Origin: JBBIPA01 sp963775935
GTDB taxonomy: Bacteria > Chloroflexota > Dehalococcoidia > GIF9 > UBA5629
DNA length: 64,000 nt
Reading direction: 5' to 3'
NCBI GenBank assembly: GCA_963775935.1
Contig: CAVZKR010000007.1
Coordinates: 1 to 64,000, forward strand
The notes beneath the pieces were generated by a model. It worked only from the letters and a program-made list of their open reading frames with translations. It did not search any database and was not told the DNA's origin. How positions within the stretch are numbered: position 1 is the stretch's first letter; the number at the start of each line of letters is the position of its first letter. Of this stretch, positions 44,297-53,288 are shown piece by piece. The translations under genes were made by a program, and so were the position numbers.

Positions 44297-44974
44297 GTGC
44301 TCTATGATTTTCACACTCATACTTTCAATAGTGATGGCGAGTTATCGCCAGTCGAGTTAATCCATCGAGCCTTTGTTAAAGGATATAGCGCTATTGCCAT
44401 CACTGACCACATAGCCGTCGGTTCCCTGGAAAGGGTGATTCGAGAGACGAGCGCCGACTGCGCCTTGGCCAGAAAATACTGGGGTATTACTGCCATTCCT
44501 GGCGTGGAGCTTACTCACCTTCCCCCTGAGGCTATCTCCGATACCGCTAAGAAAGCTAAAGAGTTGGGAGCCTGGCTTGTGGTAGTTCATGGCGAATCAC
44601 CGATTGAGCCCGTACCCAAAGGAACCAATATAGCAGCGGTACAATCACGTTATGTTGATATTTTAGCTCATCCAGGTTTGATAGCACCCGAGGAAGCCCA
44701 AATTGCGATTGAGAACGGTGTTTATATTGAGCTCTCGGGCAGGCGTGGACACTGCACCACCAATGCTCATATAGCTACTATTTGCCAACAACTGGGAGCC
44801 AAACTCCTGGTCAATTCTGATGCACACGATGAAGATGACCTGCTTACATTATCTCTGGCTAAGAACATCCTCCGCCAGGCTGGTGTGATCACACGCCGCT
44901 CCCAGCAGATACTAAGAGACAATCCTCTATCCTTGCTGGAGAAGGTAAAGAAATCAACTCCTGACTTTCGCTAG
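44297..44974 (+). CDS. PHP-domain phosphoesterase (histidinol phosphatase-like)
   Basis: 225 residues from GTG at 44297. DFHTHTFNSDGELSP carries the HxH metal motif, AIAITDHIAVGS the next His, IPGVELTHLP the Glu, VDILAHPG the fourth site and LLVNSDAHDEDD the C-terminal D-x-H. These metal sites of a PHP hydrolase are all present. The substrate is unknown; histidinol phosphate, other sugar phosphates and 3',5'-bisphosphates are family examples. GGAGG ends right before the GTG, which is unusually close. Confidence 0.8.
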   Translation: MLYDFHTHTFNSDGELSPVELIHRAFVKGYSAIAITDHIAVGSLERVIRETSADCALARKYWGITAIPGVELTHLPPEAISDTAKKAKELGAWLVVVHGESPIEPVPKGTNIAAVQSRYVDILAHPGLIAPEEAQIAIENGVYIELSGRRGHCTTNAHIATICQQLGAKLLVNSDAHDEDDLLTLSLAKNILRQAGVITRRSQQILRDNPLSLLEKVKKSTPDFR

Positions 44975-44986
44975 GACGACGCCAGC

Positions 44987-45130
44987 TTAGCTTTTACCAA
45001 TTCTGAATACTTTGGTGCCGCACTTCGGACAGGTGCCACGAGTGGCAGGTTTGCCATTCTTCAACGCAACTTTCTGCGGGTTTTTGATTTCCACCTTTTT
45101 GCGACATTTAAAACAATACGCCTGTGCCAT
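44987..45130 (-). CDS. Zinc-ribbon protein, DUF5679 type
   Basis: 47 residues, ATG at 45130 after GAGGAGG. AYCFKCRKKVEIKNPQKVAL and GTCPKCGTKVFRIGKS give two CxxC pairs that should bind one zinc. Proteins of this size and pattern are common in Chloroflexota and Actinomycetota; their function is unknown. It is convergent with the PHP gene and about 100 bases beyond truB. Confidence 0.8.
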   Translation of the reverse strand: MAQAYCFKCRKKVEIKNPQKVALKNGKPATRGTCPKCGTKVFRIGKS

Positions 45131-45236
45131 CTCTTACTACCTCCTCTCGTAGCTTTAAGCCTTTTATATTATATACGTGGTGTCAATGCTTTTGGTTTAT
45201 GAACCTCGTACCATTCAAATGAGAAGTGACAGGAGT

Positions 45237-46133
45237 TTATTCCAGCGAAAAGACTTTGTCTGGATGCCACAGGTTATTATCGGGAATGAAATGGAGTATA
45301 GCGATGAACTGACCGTCCTGGCTGTACACGCGACAATAATCACCATTGATATGATATTCTTCGTCCAGAGAAATAGAGCGACCGTTCCTGATAGCCAACT
45401 CATCTGTTTTGCTGGCGATAACGGCACTCCAACTCAGCAGAGGAGTGTCCACAGGATATAAGAACTCGTTCCAGATACCTTGGTGGAAAATACATTGTAT
45501 TTCAGATTCAGGCAGGGCATCTTCTATAGTAAACAGCCCACATTTTGTGCGGGTAAGGTTCTTCACATAAGCGCCACACCCCAGATGCTGCCCCAGATCA
45601 TGAGCCAGGGAACGGATATACGTGCCCTTGCCACATTCTACTTTTATGGTCAGAAGCGGCGGCGTATAGTCAACAAACTCGATGTCGATAATGTTGACTC
45701 GTCTTGGTTTTATCTCCACATTGATACCGGCTCGAGCCAGCTCATAATGTTTTCTACCCTGGTATTTTAAGGCACTATAGCGTGGAGGTGATTGTTCAAT
45801 AGAGCCCAAAAAGGTCGCCAAAGCCCCCTTTATTTGCAGTACAGTGACATTAGTGGGGTCTTCACGACGAGTTATTTTCCCTTCCCTGTCATAGGTATCA
45901 GTGCTTATGCCCAGTTCAATTTGCACCAGGTAGGTCTTGTTACTATCAGTCAGGAACTGGACGACTCGCGTTGCTTGTCCCAGGCAAACTGGCAGGACTC
46001 CTGTGGCTAGGGGATCGAGAGTGCCGGCATGACCGACGTGTTTTTCGCCTGAAAGCCATCTTAGCCAGGCGACTATGCTAAACGAGGTCTTCCCTTCAGG
46101 TTTGTTTACATTGAGGATACCGTTGATGGTCAT
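45237..46133 (-). CDS. truB: tRNA pseudouridine(55) synthase
   Basis: 298 residues. NGILNVNKPEGKTSFSIVAW, the catalytic Asp in HVGHAGTLDPLATGVLPVCL, KTYLVQIELGISTDTYDREG and GKGTYIRSLAHDLGQHLGCG are TruB signatures; a PUA-like C-terminus follows. It makes pseudouridine 55 in the T-loop of tRNAs. Its ATG shares a base with the rbfA stop. Confidence 0.96.
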   Translation of the reverse strand: MTINGILNVNKPEGKTSFSIVAWLRWLSGEKHVGHAGTLDPLATGVLPVCLGQATRVVQFLTDSNKTYLVQIELGISTDTYDREGKITRREDPTNVTVLQIKGALATFLGSIEQSPPRYSALKYQGRKHYELARAGINVEIKPRRVNIIDIEFVDYTPPLLTIKVECGKGTYIRSLAHDLGQHLGCGAYVKNLTRTKCGLFTIEDALPESEIQCIFHQGIWNEFLYPVDTPLLSWSAVIASKTDELAIRNGRSISLDEEYHINGDYCRVYSQDGQFIAILHFIPDNNLWHPDKVFSLE

Positions 46134-46486
46134 TAATCAACACTATCGGTGGTAACCTGCTCAATCAGTTTTAGAACTTTAGCGCCATGCTCTATCGAAT
46201 CATCATATTCAAAGCTCAGTTCTGGAATAAATCTTAAAATCAAACGTCTGGACAATTCCCTGCGAAAAAATCCCGAAGCAGATTTAAATCCTTGCAGGAT
46301 CTCGTTTTTATTCGCTTGCTCGCCGAGGACGCTCACATATACCTTAGCCTGTTTGAGGTCTGGCGAGGTTGAGACCTTGGTTACGGAAATTAATCCGCTC
46401 AACCTGGGATCATTCACCTGCTCCTGGAGCAGGCGGCAAATTTCCTGTCGAATTAAGTTGCTTACTCGTTCAGCACGTCGCGTCAT
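46133..46486 (-). CDS. rbfA: Ribosome-binding factor A
   Basis: 117 residues. RRAERVSNLIRQEICRLLQE, DPRLSGLISVTKVSTSPDLK, QAKVYVSVLG and LRFIPELSFEYDDSIEHGAK are characteristic of RbfA, which helps mature the 30S subunit. It lies between infB and truB as in most bacteria. Confidence 0.95.
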   Translation of the reverse strand: MTRRAERVSNLIRQEICRLLQEQVNDPRLSGLISVTKVSTSPDLKQAKVYVSVLGEQANKNEILQGFKSASGFFRRELSRRLILRFIPELSFEYDDSIEHGAKVLKLIEQVTTDSVD

Positions 46487-46562
46487 CGTTTCCTCCTTTG
46501 ATTAAGAGGTGAGCGGTTCAATCTGGATGGGTGGGGTAGAGGGGAATAAAAAGTAAGGAAAG

Positions 46563-48380
46563 TTAGCTTACTCTTTCTCTCCGGTAGAACTGGATGATGT
46601 CGCCGACCTGGAAATCATTGAAGTTCTCTATTCCGACTCCACAGTCTTGACCGGTGGGCACCTCTTTTACATCATTCTTGAAGCGTTTCAAACTACTGAC
46701 ACGTGATTCGGAGATAGTTTCGCCCTTGCGAATGATTCGAGTTAAGGAATCACGACTTACCTTCCCCTCTTTAACGACAACTCCAGCCACCTTTCCTTTC
46801 TTCCCCGTTTCGAAGAAGGCTTTAATTTCAGCCAGCCCGTCGACGACTTCATTATACGTCGGCTCCAGCATACCTTTAAGTGCTTTTTCTACATCCTTTA
46901 CCAGGTCGTAAATCACATTGTAATAGCGGATGCTTATCTTCTCCAGGTCAGCGAGGCGTTGTGCGCCTGGCTCAGGTCGAGTGTTGAAGCCAATAACAAT
47001 ACCATTTGAGGCTAATGCCAGCATCACATCGCTTTCAGTGACGCTGCCGCTGTTGGCGTGAATTACTCGCACCTTTATCTGCTCGCTCGCTAGCTTTTCC
47101 AAAGAATCCTTAATCGGTTCGATGCTGCCCTGGACATCGGTCTTGAGTATAATATCAAGCTCTTTTACCTGTCCGCTGCTTACTTGCGCCGAAAAGTCAC
47201 TTAGGCTTAAGGTCTTAGCTGAGGTAGCAAAGGCTTGCTGAGTGCTCTTGCGTTTCTCCAATAAGGCACGTGCCTCGCGCTCGCCATTCACCACTTTGAA
47301 GGTCTCTCCAGCCAGTGCCACCTCGTTCAAACCTAAAACCTTCACAGGGGTAGAAGGTCCCGCCATTTTAATCGGCTTTCCCGCATCATTAAACATGGCT
47401 TTAACCTTGCCATACGTGGTGCCGAGGACGGCAATGTCGCCTATCTTCAGAATACCTTTCTGAATCAGGAGCGTTGCCAGCGGCCCCATGGTCTTATCCA
47501 GTTTGGCTTCGATGGCTACTCCCTCCGCAGGTCCATCTGGCTTGGCTTTCAGTTCAAGGATATCGGCAAGCGCGAGGAGGTTTTCCAGCAAATCGTTTAT
47601 ACCCTGCTGTTTTTTTGCCGAAATAGGAACACAGATTGTGTCGCCTCCCCACTCTTCGATGACAAGGTCCAGATCAGAGAGTTGCTGTTTTATTTTATCG
47701 AGATTGGCAGTGGGTTTATCTATTTTATTGATCGCGACCACAATAGGCACTCCTGCAGCCTGAGCGTGATGTATGGCTTCTACCGTTTGTGGCATCACAC
47801 CGTCATCGGCAGCCACTACCAGCACAGCGATATCAGTAGCTTGAGCGCCGCGGGCTCTCATGGCTGTGAATGCTTCATGTCCTGGTGTATCTAAAAAAGT
47901 GATTTTACGGCCGTCCATCTCTACCTGGTAGGCTCCGATATGCTGGGTGATAGCGCCTGCCTCTGTAGCGATGACATTGCTCTTTCGGATAGCGTCGAGG
48001 AGGCTTGTCTTACCATGGTCGACATGACCCATGATGGTAATAACCGGTGGACGTGGAGCCAGTTTTCCGCCCTTGGCTGCTTTTGCTGCTGGGGTGGACT
48101 TGGGTTTGACTGGTGCTGGCTGTCGTTTTACTTTGAAGCCGAAGTTATCAGCTATAATAGAAGCAACATTGAAGTCAATAGTCTGGTTGATATTAGCCAT
48201 CATGCCATTTCTCATCAGTTGTTTAATGATGTCAACGGCATTAACCTCTAAGAGTTCCCCTAATTGCTTTACAGTTAAGGCAGGCGGCAAGCTGATCTGC
48301 TTGGTTGACTGTGTCCCCAGCTTTGTGGCCTGGTTTTCTTGCTGCTGCTCCATAACTGGTTCTTGTTTTCTTTCTGTCAT
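46563..48380 (-). CDS. infB: Translation initiation factor IF-2
   Basis: 605 residues, a short form with only about 100 residues before the G domain. IF2-N motif (LTVKQLGELLEVNAVDIIKQ), G1 IMGHVDHGKTSLLDAI, G2/G3 GAITQHIGAYQV and FLDTPGHEAFTAMRARGA, G4 VVAINKIDKP. Domains 2-4 follow to the C-terminal GVGIENFNDFQVGDIIQFY. It delivers initiator tRNA to the ribosome. Its ATG overlaps the ylxR stop (ATGA). Confidence 0.97.
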   Translation of the reverse strand: MTERKQEPVMEQQQENQATKLGTQSTKQISLPPALTVKQLGELLEVNAVDIIKQLMRNGMMANINQTIDFNVASIIADNFGFKVKRQPAPVKPKSTPAAKAAKGGKLAPRPPVITIMGHVDHGKTSLLDAIRKSNVIATEAGAITQHIGAYQVEMDGRKITFLDTPGHEAFTAMRARGAQATDIAVLVVAADDGVMPQTVEAIHHAQAAGVPIVVAINKIDKPTANLDKIKQQLSDLDLVIEEWGGDTICVPISAKKQQGINDLLENLLALADILELKAKPDGPAEGVAIEAKLDKTMGPLATLLIQKGILKIGDIAVLGTTYGKVKAMFNDAGKPIKMAGPSTPVKVLGLNEVALAGETFKVVNGEREARALLEKRKSTQQAFATSAKTLSLSDFSAQVSSGQVKELDIILKTDVQGSIEPIKDSLEKLASEQIKVRVIHANSGSVTESDVMLALASNGIVIGFNTRPEPGAQRLADLEKISIRYYNVIYDLVKDVEKALKGMLEPTYNEVVDGLAEIKAFFETGKKGKVAGVVVKEGKVSRDSLTRIIRKGETISESRVSSLKRFKNDVKEVPTGQDCGVGIENFNDFQVGDIIQFYRRERVS

Positions 48381-48694
48381 GCTTTTTTCTCAACTAAGTT
48401 CTTGGCATATTCCAGCAATGTTTGGCGATTTTCTGGATTTATCCTGGCATGCAGCGCATAGTCCAATCGCCCTTTTTTAAGCCCTGTTTCCCAGCATTCG
48501 AAGTTGGGACACAGGTACGCTCCTCGCCCTGCTGTTTTTCCTTTGGGATCCACCTCCACTGTGTTATTGCTATAAACTAATCGGACTAGCTCCCGCTTGT
48601 CTCTCTTACTTCTACAGACTATGCAACTGCGCTGTGGAATATGTTTGGGCTTAATAGTCTGATGTATGCTCTTACTATTCGGCTTCACCCTCAT
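48377..48694 (-). CDS. ylxR: YlxR family RNA-binding protein (DUF448)
   Basis: 105 residues. RSCIVCRSKRDKRELVRLVY, VDPKGKTAGRGAYLCPNFEC and ETGLKKGRLDYALH define the family. It lies between nusA and infB, its standard position, and overlaps both (20 bases with nusA, 4 with infB). It is a small RNA-binding protein linked to transcription/translation; the exact role is unclear. Confidence 0.92.
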   Translation of the reverse strand: MRVKPNSKSIHQTIKPKHIPQRSCIVCRSKRDKRELVRLVYSNNTVEVDPKGKTAGRGAYLCPNFECWETGLKKGRLDYALHARINPENRQTLLEYAKNLVEKKA

Positions 48695-50084
48695 CTTCCT
48701 CTAAGTATGTTCGTTTTGCCCGTGTTTTCTTTGGCTTTGGCTCCTTTTCCTTTAGCTCAGCATCCTTCTTACTTTTACTGGCCCTTTTCTTTGCTGCGGC
48801 CGCCTTTGAAGGGAGTATATCTTCGGCAAATCGGAGCAACGGTGCAGCTTCCTCCGCCTCTTGGGTTTGCGTTGTTAATACGAGTTTAAAGTCAGTAATT
48901 GGTAAAGGCTCTGCTTCCTTTGTCTCTTCCGTAGATTCGACTGGAGTAGACTCTTCTTCGACAGCTAATTCAGGCTGCTCTATAGGAACCTCAGCCTCGG
49001 TTTTAACCTCTGCTATGACCTCCTTGGGTAAGGCAGCAGCTCTTTCAGCCTCAAAAGCGGAGGCGCTTCTAATATCAATTCTCCAGCCGGTCAGTTTTGC
49101 CGCCAGCCTGGCATTTTGCCCTTCTTTTCCAATGGCCAATGACAATTGCTTATCAGGTACTGCCACCAGAGCTGTGCTCTCTGCTTCGTTAAGCTCAACA
49201 TTAGTCACCTGGGCAGGGCTGAGAGCATTGGCGATGAGTAATTTTGGGTCATCAACCCACTGGATAACATCTATTTTTTCACCGTTCAACTCGGTTACAA
49301 TGTTTTGTATCCTGATACCACGCAGTCCAACACAGCAGCCTACCGGGTCAATTCCCTCCTGTCGCGCGGCGACTGCTACTTTACTGCGGTAGCCAGGTTC
49401 ACGTGCCACAGCCTTTAGTTCGACTGCGCCGCTATGTATCTCTGGAACCTCCAGTTCCAGGAGTTTCCGCAGCAAATTACGGTGCGAACGAGACAAGATT
49501 ATCTGAGGGCCTTTGGGGGCCTTGCTAACCTCCACCAGGTAGAACTTGAGTCTCTGACCGATACGATAACGCTCATTATGGATTTGCTCAGCGGGCGGGA
49601 GTATTGCTTCAGCTTTGCCCAGGTCAATTTGAATAGTATCGGGAGTAATGCGCTGTATCATGCCCGTAACGACATCGCCCTCTCTGCCGGTGAACTCCTC
49701 GTAGATAGCATGATGTTCAGCCTCGTGCAAACGCTGCAGAATGACCTGCCTGGCAGTCTGGGCAGCGATGCGGCCGGCGTTTGGGGGAGTAGACTCTATG
49801 GTTAGAATATCCCCAATCCTGGCATTCTTATCGACTTTGTGCGCTTCAGTAAGCGTTAGCTCGTTAACGGAATCGGTTATCTTCTCCACGACCGCTTTCT
49901 TAACGTAGACCCTGACTCCGCCGGTGTTTGGATTGATTTTTACTGCAAGGTTCTGGTTCGGGGCAAAGGTATCTTTCCTGTAAGCGGAGATGAGCGCCGA
50001 TTCTACTGCGGCGAGAACGACCTCTCTGGCTAGGTTCTTCTCAGCCGATAGCTGAGTAATGGCGACCATAAATTCTGATTTCAT
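48675..50084 (-). CDS. nusA: Transcription termination/antitermination factor NusA
   Basis: 469 residues. N-terminal RNA-polymerase-binding domain (LAREVVLAAVESALISAYRK), S1 domain (GREGDVVTGMIQRITPDTIQ), KH1 (VAVAARQEGIDPVGCCVGLR, GIRIQNIVTELNGEKIDVIQ) and KH2 (LSLAIGKEGQNARLAAKLTG). After about residue 350 comes a long acidic then Lys-rich tail (PKPKKTRAKRTYLEEDEGEA). It modulates pausing and termination. It is first in the operon; rimP, often upstream, is absent here. Confidence 0.95.
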   Translation of the reverse strand: MKSEFMVAITQLSAEKNLAREVVLAAVESALISAYRKDTFAPNQNLAVKINPNTGGVRVYVKKAVVEKITDSVNELTLTEAHKVDKNARIGDILTIESTPPNAGRIAAQTARQVILQRLHEAEHHAIYEEFTGREGDVVTGMIQRITPDTIQIDLGKAEAILPPAEQIHNERYRIGQRLKFYLVEVSKAPKGPQIILSRSHRNLLRKLLELEVPEIHSGAVELKAVAREPGYRSKVAVAARQEGIDPVGCCVGLRGIRIQNIVTELNGEKIDVIQWVDDPKLLIANALSPAQVTNVELNEAESTALVAVPDKQLSLAIGKEGQNARLAAKLTGWRIDIRSASAFEAERAAALPKEVIAEVKTEAEVPIEQPELAVEEESTPVESTEETKEAEPLPITDFKLVLTTQTQEAEEAAPLLRFAEDILPSKAAAAKKRASKSKKDAELKEKEPKPKKTRAKRTYLEEDEGEAE

Positions 50085-50125
50085 CGCACATCAACTCCCA
50101 TCTCTATTTGACGTTTTTCTCCATC

Positions 50126-50156
50126 AACAAAAAAGTGGGTGCTATGCCCCACTTTT
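50126..50156 (-). terminator. Terminator-like hairpin in the nusA leader (possible attenuator)
   Basis: A GTGGG/CCCAC stem with A6 before and T6 after is a symmetrical intrinsic terminator, centred about 55 bases before the nusA ATG. No rightward gene ends here, so on the minus strand it lies in the leader of the nusA operon unless the promoter is within the last 40 bases. The rest of 50085-50412 shows no gene. Confidence 0.55.
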
Positions 50157-50412
50157 TTGAACGTGTTTTTCAGTTGGCGACCATTAGTTTAACATAATTG
50201 ATTTACAAATGCAACTTACCAACGCGGCCGTTTATTAAGTGCCTTTACATTCCCCTGCTCTATTAAGGACTGATGATATCGTTTTGCTGCGGCATGTATT
50301 ATAATGGGTAGACAGGAAGTAATGGGGCTACCCAGTTCTGTTCTCAGCCTCGTTACTAGCATCGGTTGGATAACGCGTCGGTACAGGCAAACTACAGAGC
50401 AGGAGGTCAACC

Positions 50413-50700
50413 ATGTCAACTCAGATATCTGAGGAGGAAATCCGCAAAGTAGCCACGCAGCGGGTGCAGGCAAAAAAAGGATTTTATTCTCACCTAACCG
50501 CGTATATTCTGGTTAATTTAATGCTGCTCGCCATCTGGTATTTTACTGGTGCAGGCTATTTCTGGCCGATGTGGGTGTTGCTCTTCTGGGGGATAGGACT
50601 GATTGTCAACGGTATTACCGTTTTTGCCAGACGTGATATGGGCTGGGAAAAACGGGAGATAGAAAAAGAGATAGAGAAAATCAAGAAGCGTGGGACTTAG
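50413..50700 (+). CDS. 2TM-domain membrane protein
   Basis: 95 residues: a short amphipathic N-terminus (SEEEIRKVATQRVQAKKGFY), two helices (YILVNLMLLAIWYFTG and FWPMWVLLFWGIGLIVNGIT) and a charged C-terminal coil (EKREIEKEIEKIKKR). This is the layout of the 2TM domain found alone or on histidine kinases. It is convergent with the response regulator gene, with two bases between stops. Confidence 0.75.
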   Translation: MSTQISEEEIRKVATQRVQAKKGFYSHLTAYILVNLMLLAIWYFTGAGYFWPMWVLLFWGIGLIVNGITVFARRDMGWEKREIEKEIEKIKKRGT

Positions 50701-50702
50701 TT

Positions 50703-51392
50703 TTATCTCTTTATATCGCTTTTCTCCTGAATATCCTCTAACGTAATCATGCCAGACCTGAGAGCTTCAACCAGCGCTTCACTGCGGGAGGCGACGTTCA
50801 TTTTGTTAAAGATATTGGACATGTGAGCTTTAATGGTGCGCAGGCTCAGGCATAGTTTCTTGGCTATCTCTTTATTCCCCATCCCTGTCGCTAGCAGCTT
50901 CAGTATTTCTTTCTCACGTTCACTCAGTAGTTCATCTGTCTTTAGCTTTGCCATACCTGACGATTTAAGTATTGCTCTCTTAAGCAGCTTCCCGATTATT
51001 TCGGGATGAAGCACCGATTCTCCAGCCTGTATGGCTCGCACCGCTTCAACTAAATCCTGTCCTCGGGCGCTTTTTAGTAAATAACCGGCAGCTCCAGCCT
51101 CAAGTAGCCCCAGTACGTAATTATCGTCATCATAGGCAGTGAGTATGAGGATAGCTATGTTGGGAATAGTCGTTTTAATCCTCTTGCTGGCTTCAATGCC
51201 ATCAACCTTAGGCATAATGATGTCCATAATTACCACGTCAGGTTTTAGCTGGGAAGCCATAGCAACAGTCTCCTCACCATCACTGGCTTTGCCCACCACT
51301 TCCATGTCCTGCTCCTTGGAGAGCGTCTGGCAAAGCGCTTCACGCAATAAAGGATGGTCATCGGCAATAAGGATTCTTATTTTGGGCTTCAA
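50703..51392 (-). CDS. NarL/LuxR-family response regulator
   Basis: 229 residues starting at TTG. The receiver domain has acidic residues in ILIADDHPLLREAL and the phosphoacceptor Asp in PDVVIMDIIMPKVDGIEASK. The LuxR-type helix-turn-helix follows (LSEREKEILKLLATGMGNKE, IAKKLCLSLRTIKAHMSNIF). It activates or represses transcription after phosphorylation; no kinase is adjacent. It is divergent from the formate/nitrite-type channel locus, which is a plausible target. Confidence 0.9.
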   Translation of the reverse strand: MKPKIRILIADDHPLLREALCQTLSKEQDMEVVGKASDGEETVAMASQLKPDVVIMDIIMPKVDGIEASKRIKTTIPNIAILILTAYDDDNYVLGLLEAGAAGYLLKSARGQDLVEAVRAIQAGESVLHPEIIGKLLKRAILKSSGMAKLKTDELLSEREKEILKLLATGMGNKEIAKKLCLSLRTIKAHMSNIFNKMNVASRSEALVEALRSGMITLEDIQEKSDIKR

Positions 51393-51614
51393 GTTCTCTT
51401 CGCTCCAAACTCTCGACGATATTGTATAAGGAATTATACGGCATATGAGCGAAAACGGCTAGTACTTTTGACCATATTGTGGGGCATTTCCGTGTACTTT
51501 GGGGTGTAACCAAAGTTGTAGCAAGATTAGCACCTGAGACCGATGAGGTACGTTCAGATGAGTGCTATAGTGATAACAGCGTTAGAAGAATTATTAGCAA
51601 AAGGAGGTACCACT

Positions 51615-51941
51615 ATGCGTCAGCTAGTTGATAAACCAATCGAAGAGATTATGAAAGAGGTGGAAGAAGTTATCCGGAAACGCAATGCCTCTACAAAGCA
51701 AGGATCGACTGGAAAAGATATCATGCTTGCAATACTCGCCAGAGCAGCCGACGAGCCCAAATTCCTTCGCCAGATGGCAGCTAACCCTCATGAAGCACTC
51801 AAAGAATACTACACGTTGAATACTGAGGAGAAAGCAGCCCTTGCCAGCGGTGACATCAAGAAAATTGAAGGCTGGGTGGGCAAACTGGACGAGCGACTGG
51901 CGACATGGCTGTTATGCCGACTCAGCCAGGAGCAATGGTAG
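51615..51941 (+). CDS. Small protein with an NHLP-clan-like C-terminal domain
   Basis: 108 residues from the ATG at 51615, six bases after AAAGGAGGT. A charged helix (DKPIEEIMKEVEEVIRKRNA) precedes a domain of about 65 residues: FLRQMAANPHEALKEYYTLN, EEKAALASGDIKKIE, KLDERLATWLLCRLSQEQW. The same domain ends the channel protein encoded 34 bases downstream. The pattern (FL..L..NP...L..Y.L..EEKAAL.SGD) resembles the Os1348/Franean1_4349 nitrile-hydratase-leader-like (NHLP) clan as I remember it. No modification enzyme is next to it. A regulatory or adaptor partner of the channel is inferred. Confidence 0.6.
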   Translation: MRQLVDKPIEEIMKEVEEVIRKRNASTKQGSTGKDIMLAILARAADEPKFLRQMAANPHEALKEYYTLNTEEKAALASGDIKKIEGWVGKLDERLATWLLCRLSQEQW

Positions 51942-51975
51942 AAGGCGAAAGAAAAGGAATAAAGGAGAATAAGAA

Positions 51976-53229
51976 ATGGGACGCTCAAAGTTACTGGGAA
52001 AGGAAATAACGTCTGTAGATACCACGAAAACTATTGCGGTTGTGGAAGAGGTATCTGGATTTAAGATAGCTCTCGAAGAACTGAAGAAATGCGCTAATCC
52101 TGAATGCAAGACACCCGCAGAGATGGCGGTGAAAATGGAATCCGTCGGCGTAGCTAAGGCAAATGGAGATTTCTGGACACTCTCAATACTGGGCATACTG
52201 GCAGGATTCTTCATCGGCCTGGGTGCTATGTTTTGCACTTTGGTGACCACCGATATTAGTATTGGTTTTGGCTTAACCAAGCTGGTAGGCGGACTCGTCT
52301 TCTCGCTAGGACTGATTCTGGTAATACTGGCGGGAGCCGAGCTGTTTACTGGTAATACGCTCCTGGTTGGGAGCCGCATTAGCGGTAAAATTACTATAAG
52401 TAAGATGCTGCGGAACTGGGCAATCGTTTATTTTGCCAACCTTGTAGGTGCCTTGCTCCTGGTTGTGCTGGTTTACTACAGTAACTTCTGGACAATGGAT
52501 GCCTACAAAGTAGGCGCCAATGCCCTGTCAATAGCCAATGCCAAGGCAAGCCTGGCATTCTGGCCGGCTTTCTTCCGTGGCATTCTGTGCAATGCCCTGG
52601 TCTGCCTGGCGGTATGGCTTTGCTTCGGAGCGCGCACCACCGTTGATAAAATATTCGCCATTATCTTCCCCATAACCGCCTTTGTTGCCTGTGGTTTTGA
52701 ACACAGCATTGCCAATATGTATTTCATCCCCATGGGGATAGCCATAGCTGATCATGCCGAGGTTCTCAAGGCTGCTGGTCTGGCTGCCAATCAGGTAACG
52801 AACCTCAGTGTCATTGGTTTTGTCAACAATCTAATTCCGGTTACCCTGGGCAACATAGTTGGTGGAAGTCTTCTGATAAGTACCGTCTACTGGTTTGCCT
52901 ATCTGCGCAAAGAACGTACTGGTGATATGATGGCGGCACGACCCTGGCTGCAAACCATAATGTCAAAGCGTTCAGAGCCTCAGAAGGGATATGTTGATAC
53001 CGAAACCAAAGCCTTGCTCGCAGTGCTGTCCAAAGCTAGGGATGACAATGCTTTCCTGACAAAGTTAGCTGATAATTCTCACGAAGTTCTGGCAAAGTAC
53101 AACCTGAGCTCTGAGGCGAAGGCAGCGCTGGCAAGCGGCGATGTCCGCTGGCTTGAATCTAAAGTCGGTGTGCTCGACGAGCCCTTGAGGACCTGGATGA
53201 CCTCTCGTCTCTCTCAGGAAAAGTGGTGA
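51976..53229 (+). CDS. Formate/nitrite (FNT)-type channel with an extra C-terminal domain
   Basis: 417 residues. About residues 60-315 are an FNT channel: helices with GILAGFFIGLGAMFCTLV, AGAELFTGNTLLVG (broken helix TM2b), RGILCNALVCLAVWLCFGAR, FVACGFEHSIANMYFIPMGI (TM5 with the pore His) and LGNIVGGSLLISTVYWFAYL. About 340-417 add a soluble domain, FLTKLADNSHEVLAKYNLSS, EAKAALASGDVRWLE and LDEPLRTWMTSRLSQEKW, homologous to the small protein upstream. FNT proteins conduct formate, nitrite or hydrosulfide. The C-terminal domain is not part of the normal family. The start follows AAAGGAG. Confidence 0.85.
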   Translation: MGRSKLLGKEITSVDTTKTIAVVEEVSGFKIALEELKKCANPECKTPAEMAVKMESVGVAKANGDFWTLSILGILAGFFIGLGAMFCTLVTTDISIGFGLTKLVGGLVFSLGLILVILAGAELFTGNTLLVGSRISGKITISKMLRNWAIVYFANLVGALLLVVLVYYSNFWTMDAYKVGANALSIANAKASLAFWPAFFRGILCNALVCLAVWLCFGARTTVDKIFAIIFPITAFVACGFEHSIANMYFIPMGIAIADHAEVLKAAGLAANQVTNLSVIGFVNNLIPVTLGNIVGGSLLISTVYWFAYLRKERTGDMMAARPWLQTIMSKRSEPQKGYVDTETKALLAVLSKARDDNAFLTKLADNSHEVLAKYNLSSEAKAALASGDVRWLESKVGVLDEPLRTWMTSRLSQEKW

Positions 53230-53251
53230 TAGTAATCATCCCCTTTTACTC

Positions 53252-53288
53252 GTGGTGATGGCTGTCTCAGCCATCACCACTTTGTTTT
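53252..53288 (+). terminator. Rho-independent terminator after the FNT gene
   Basis: GTGGTGATGGCT (53252-53263) and AGCCATCACCAC (53269-53280) pair perfectly over 12 bases, followed by TTTGTTTTTTT. It ends the rightward transcript and overlaps the last codons of the convergent DnaJ-like gene. Confidence 0.85.
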
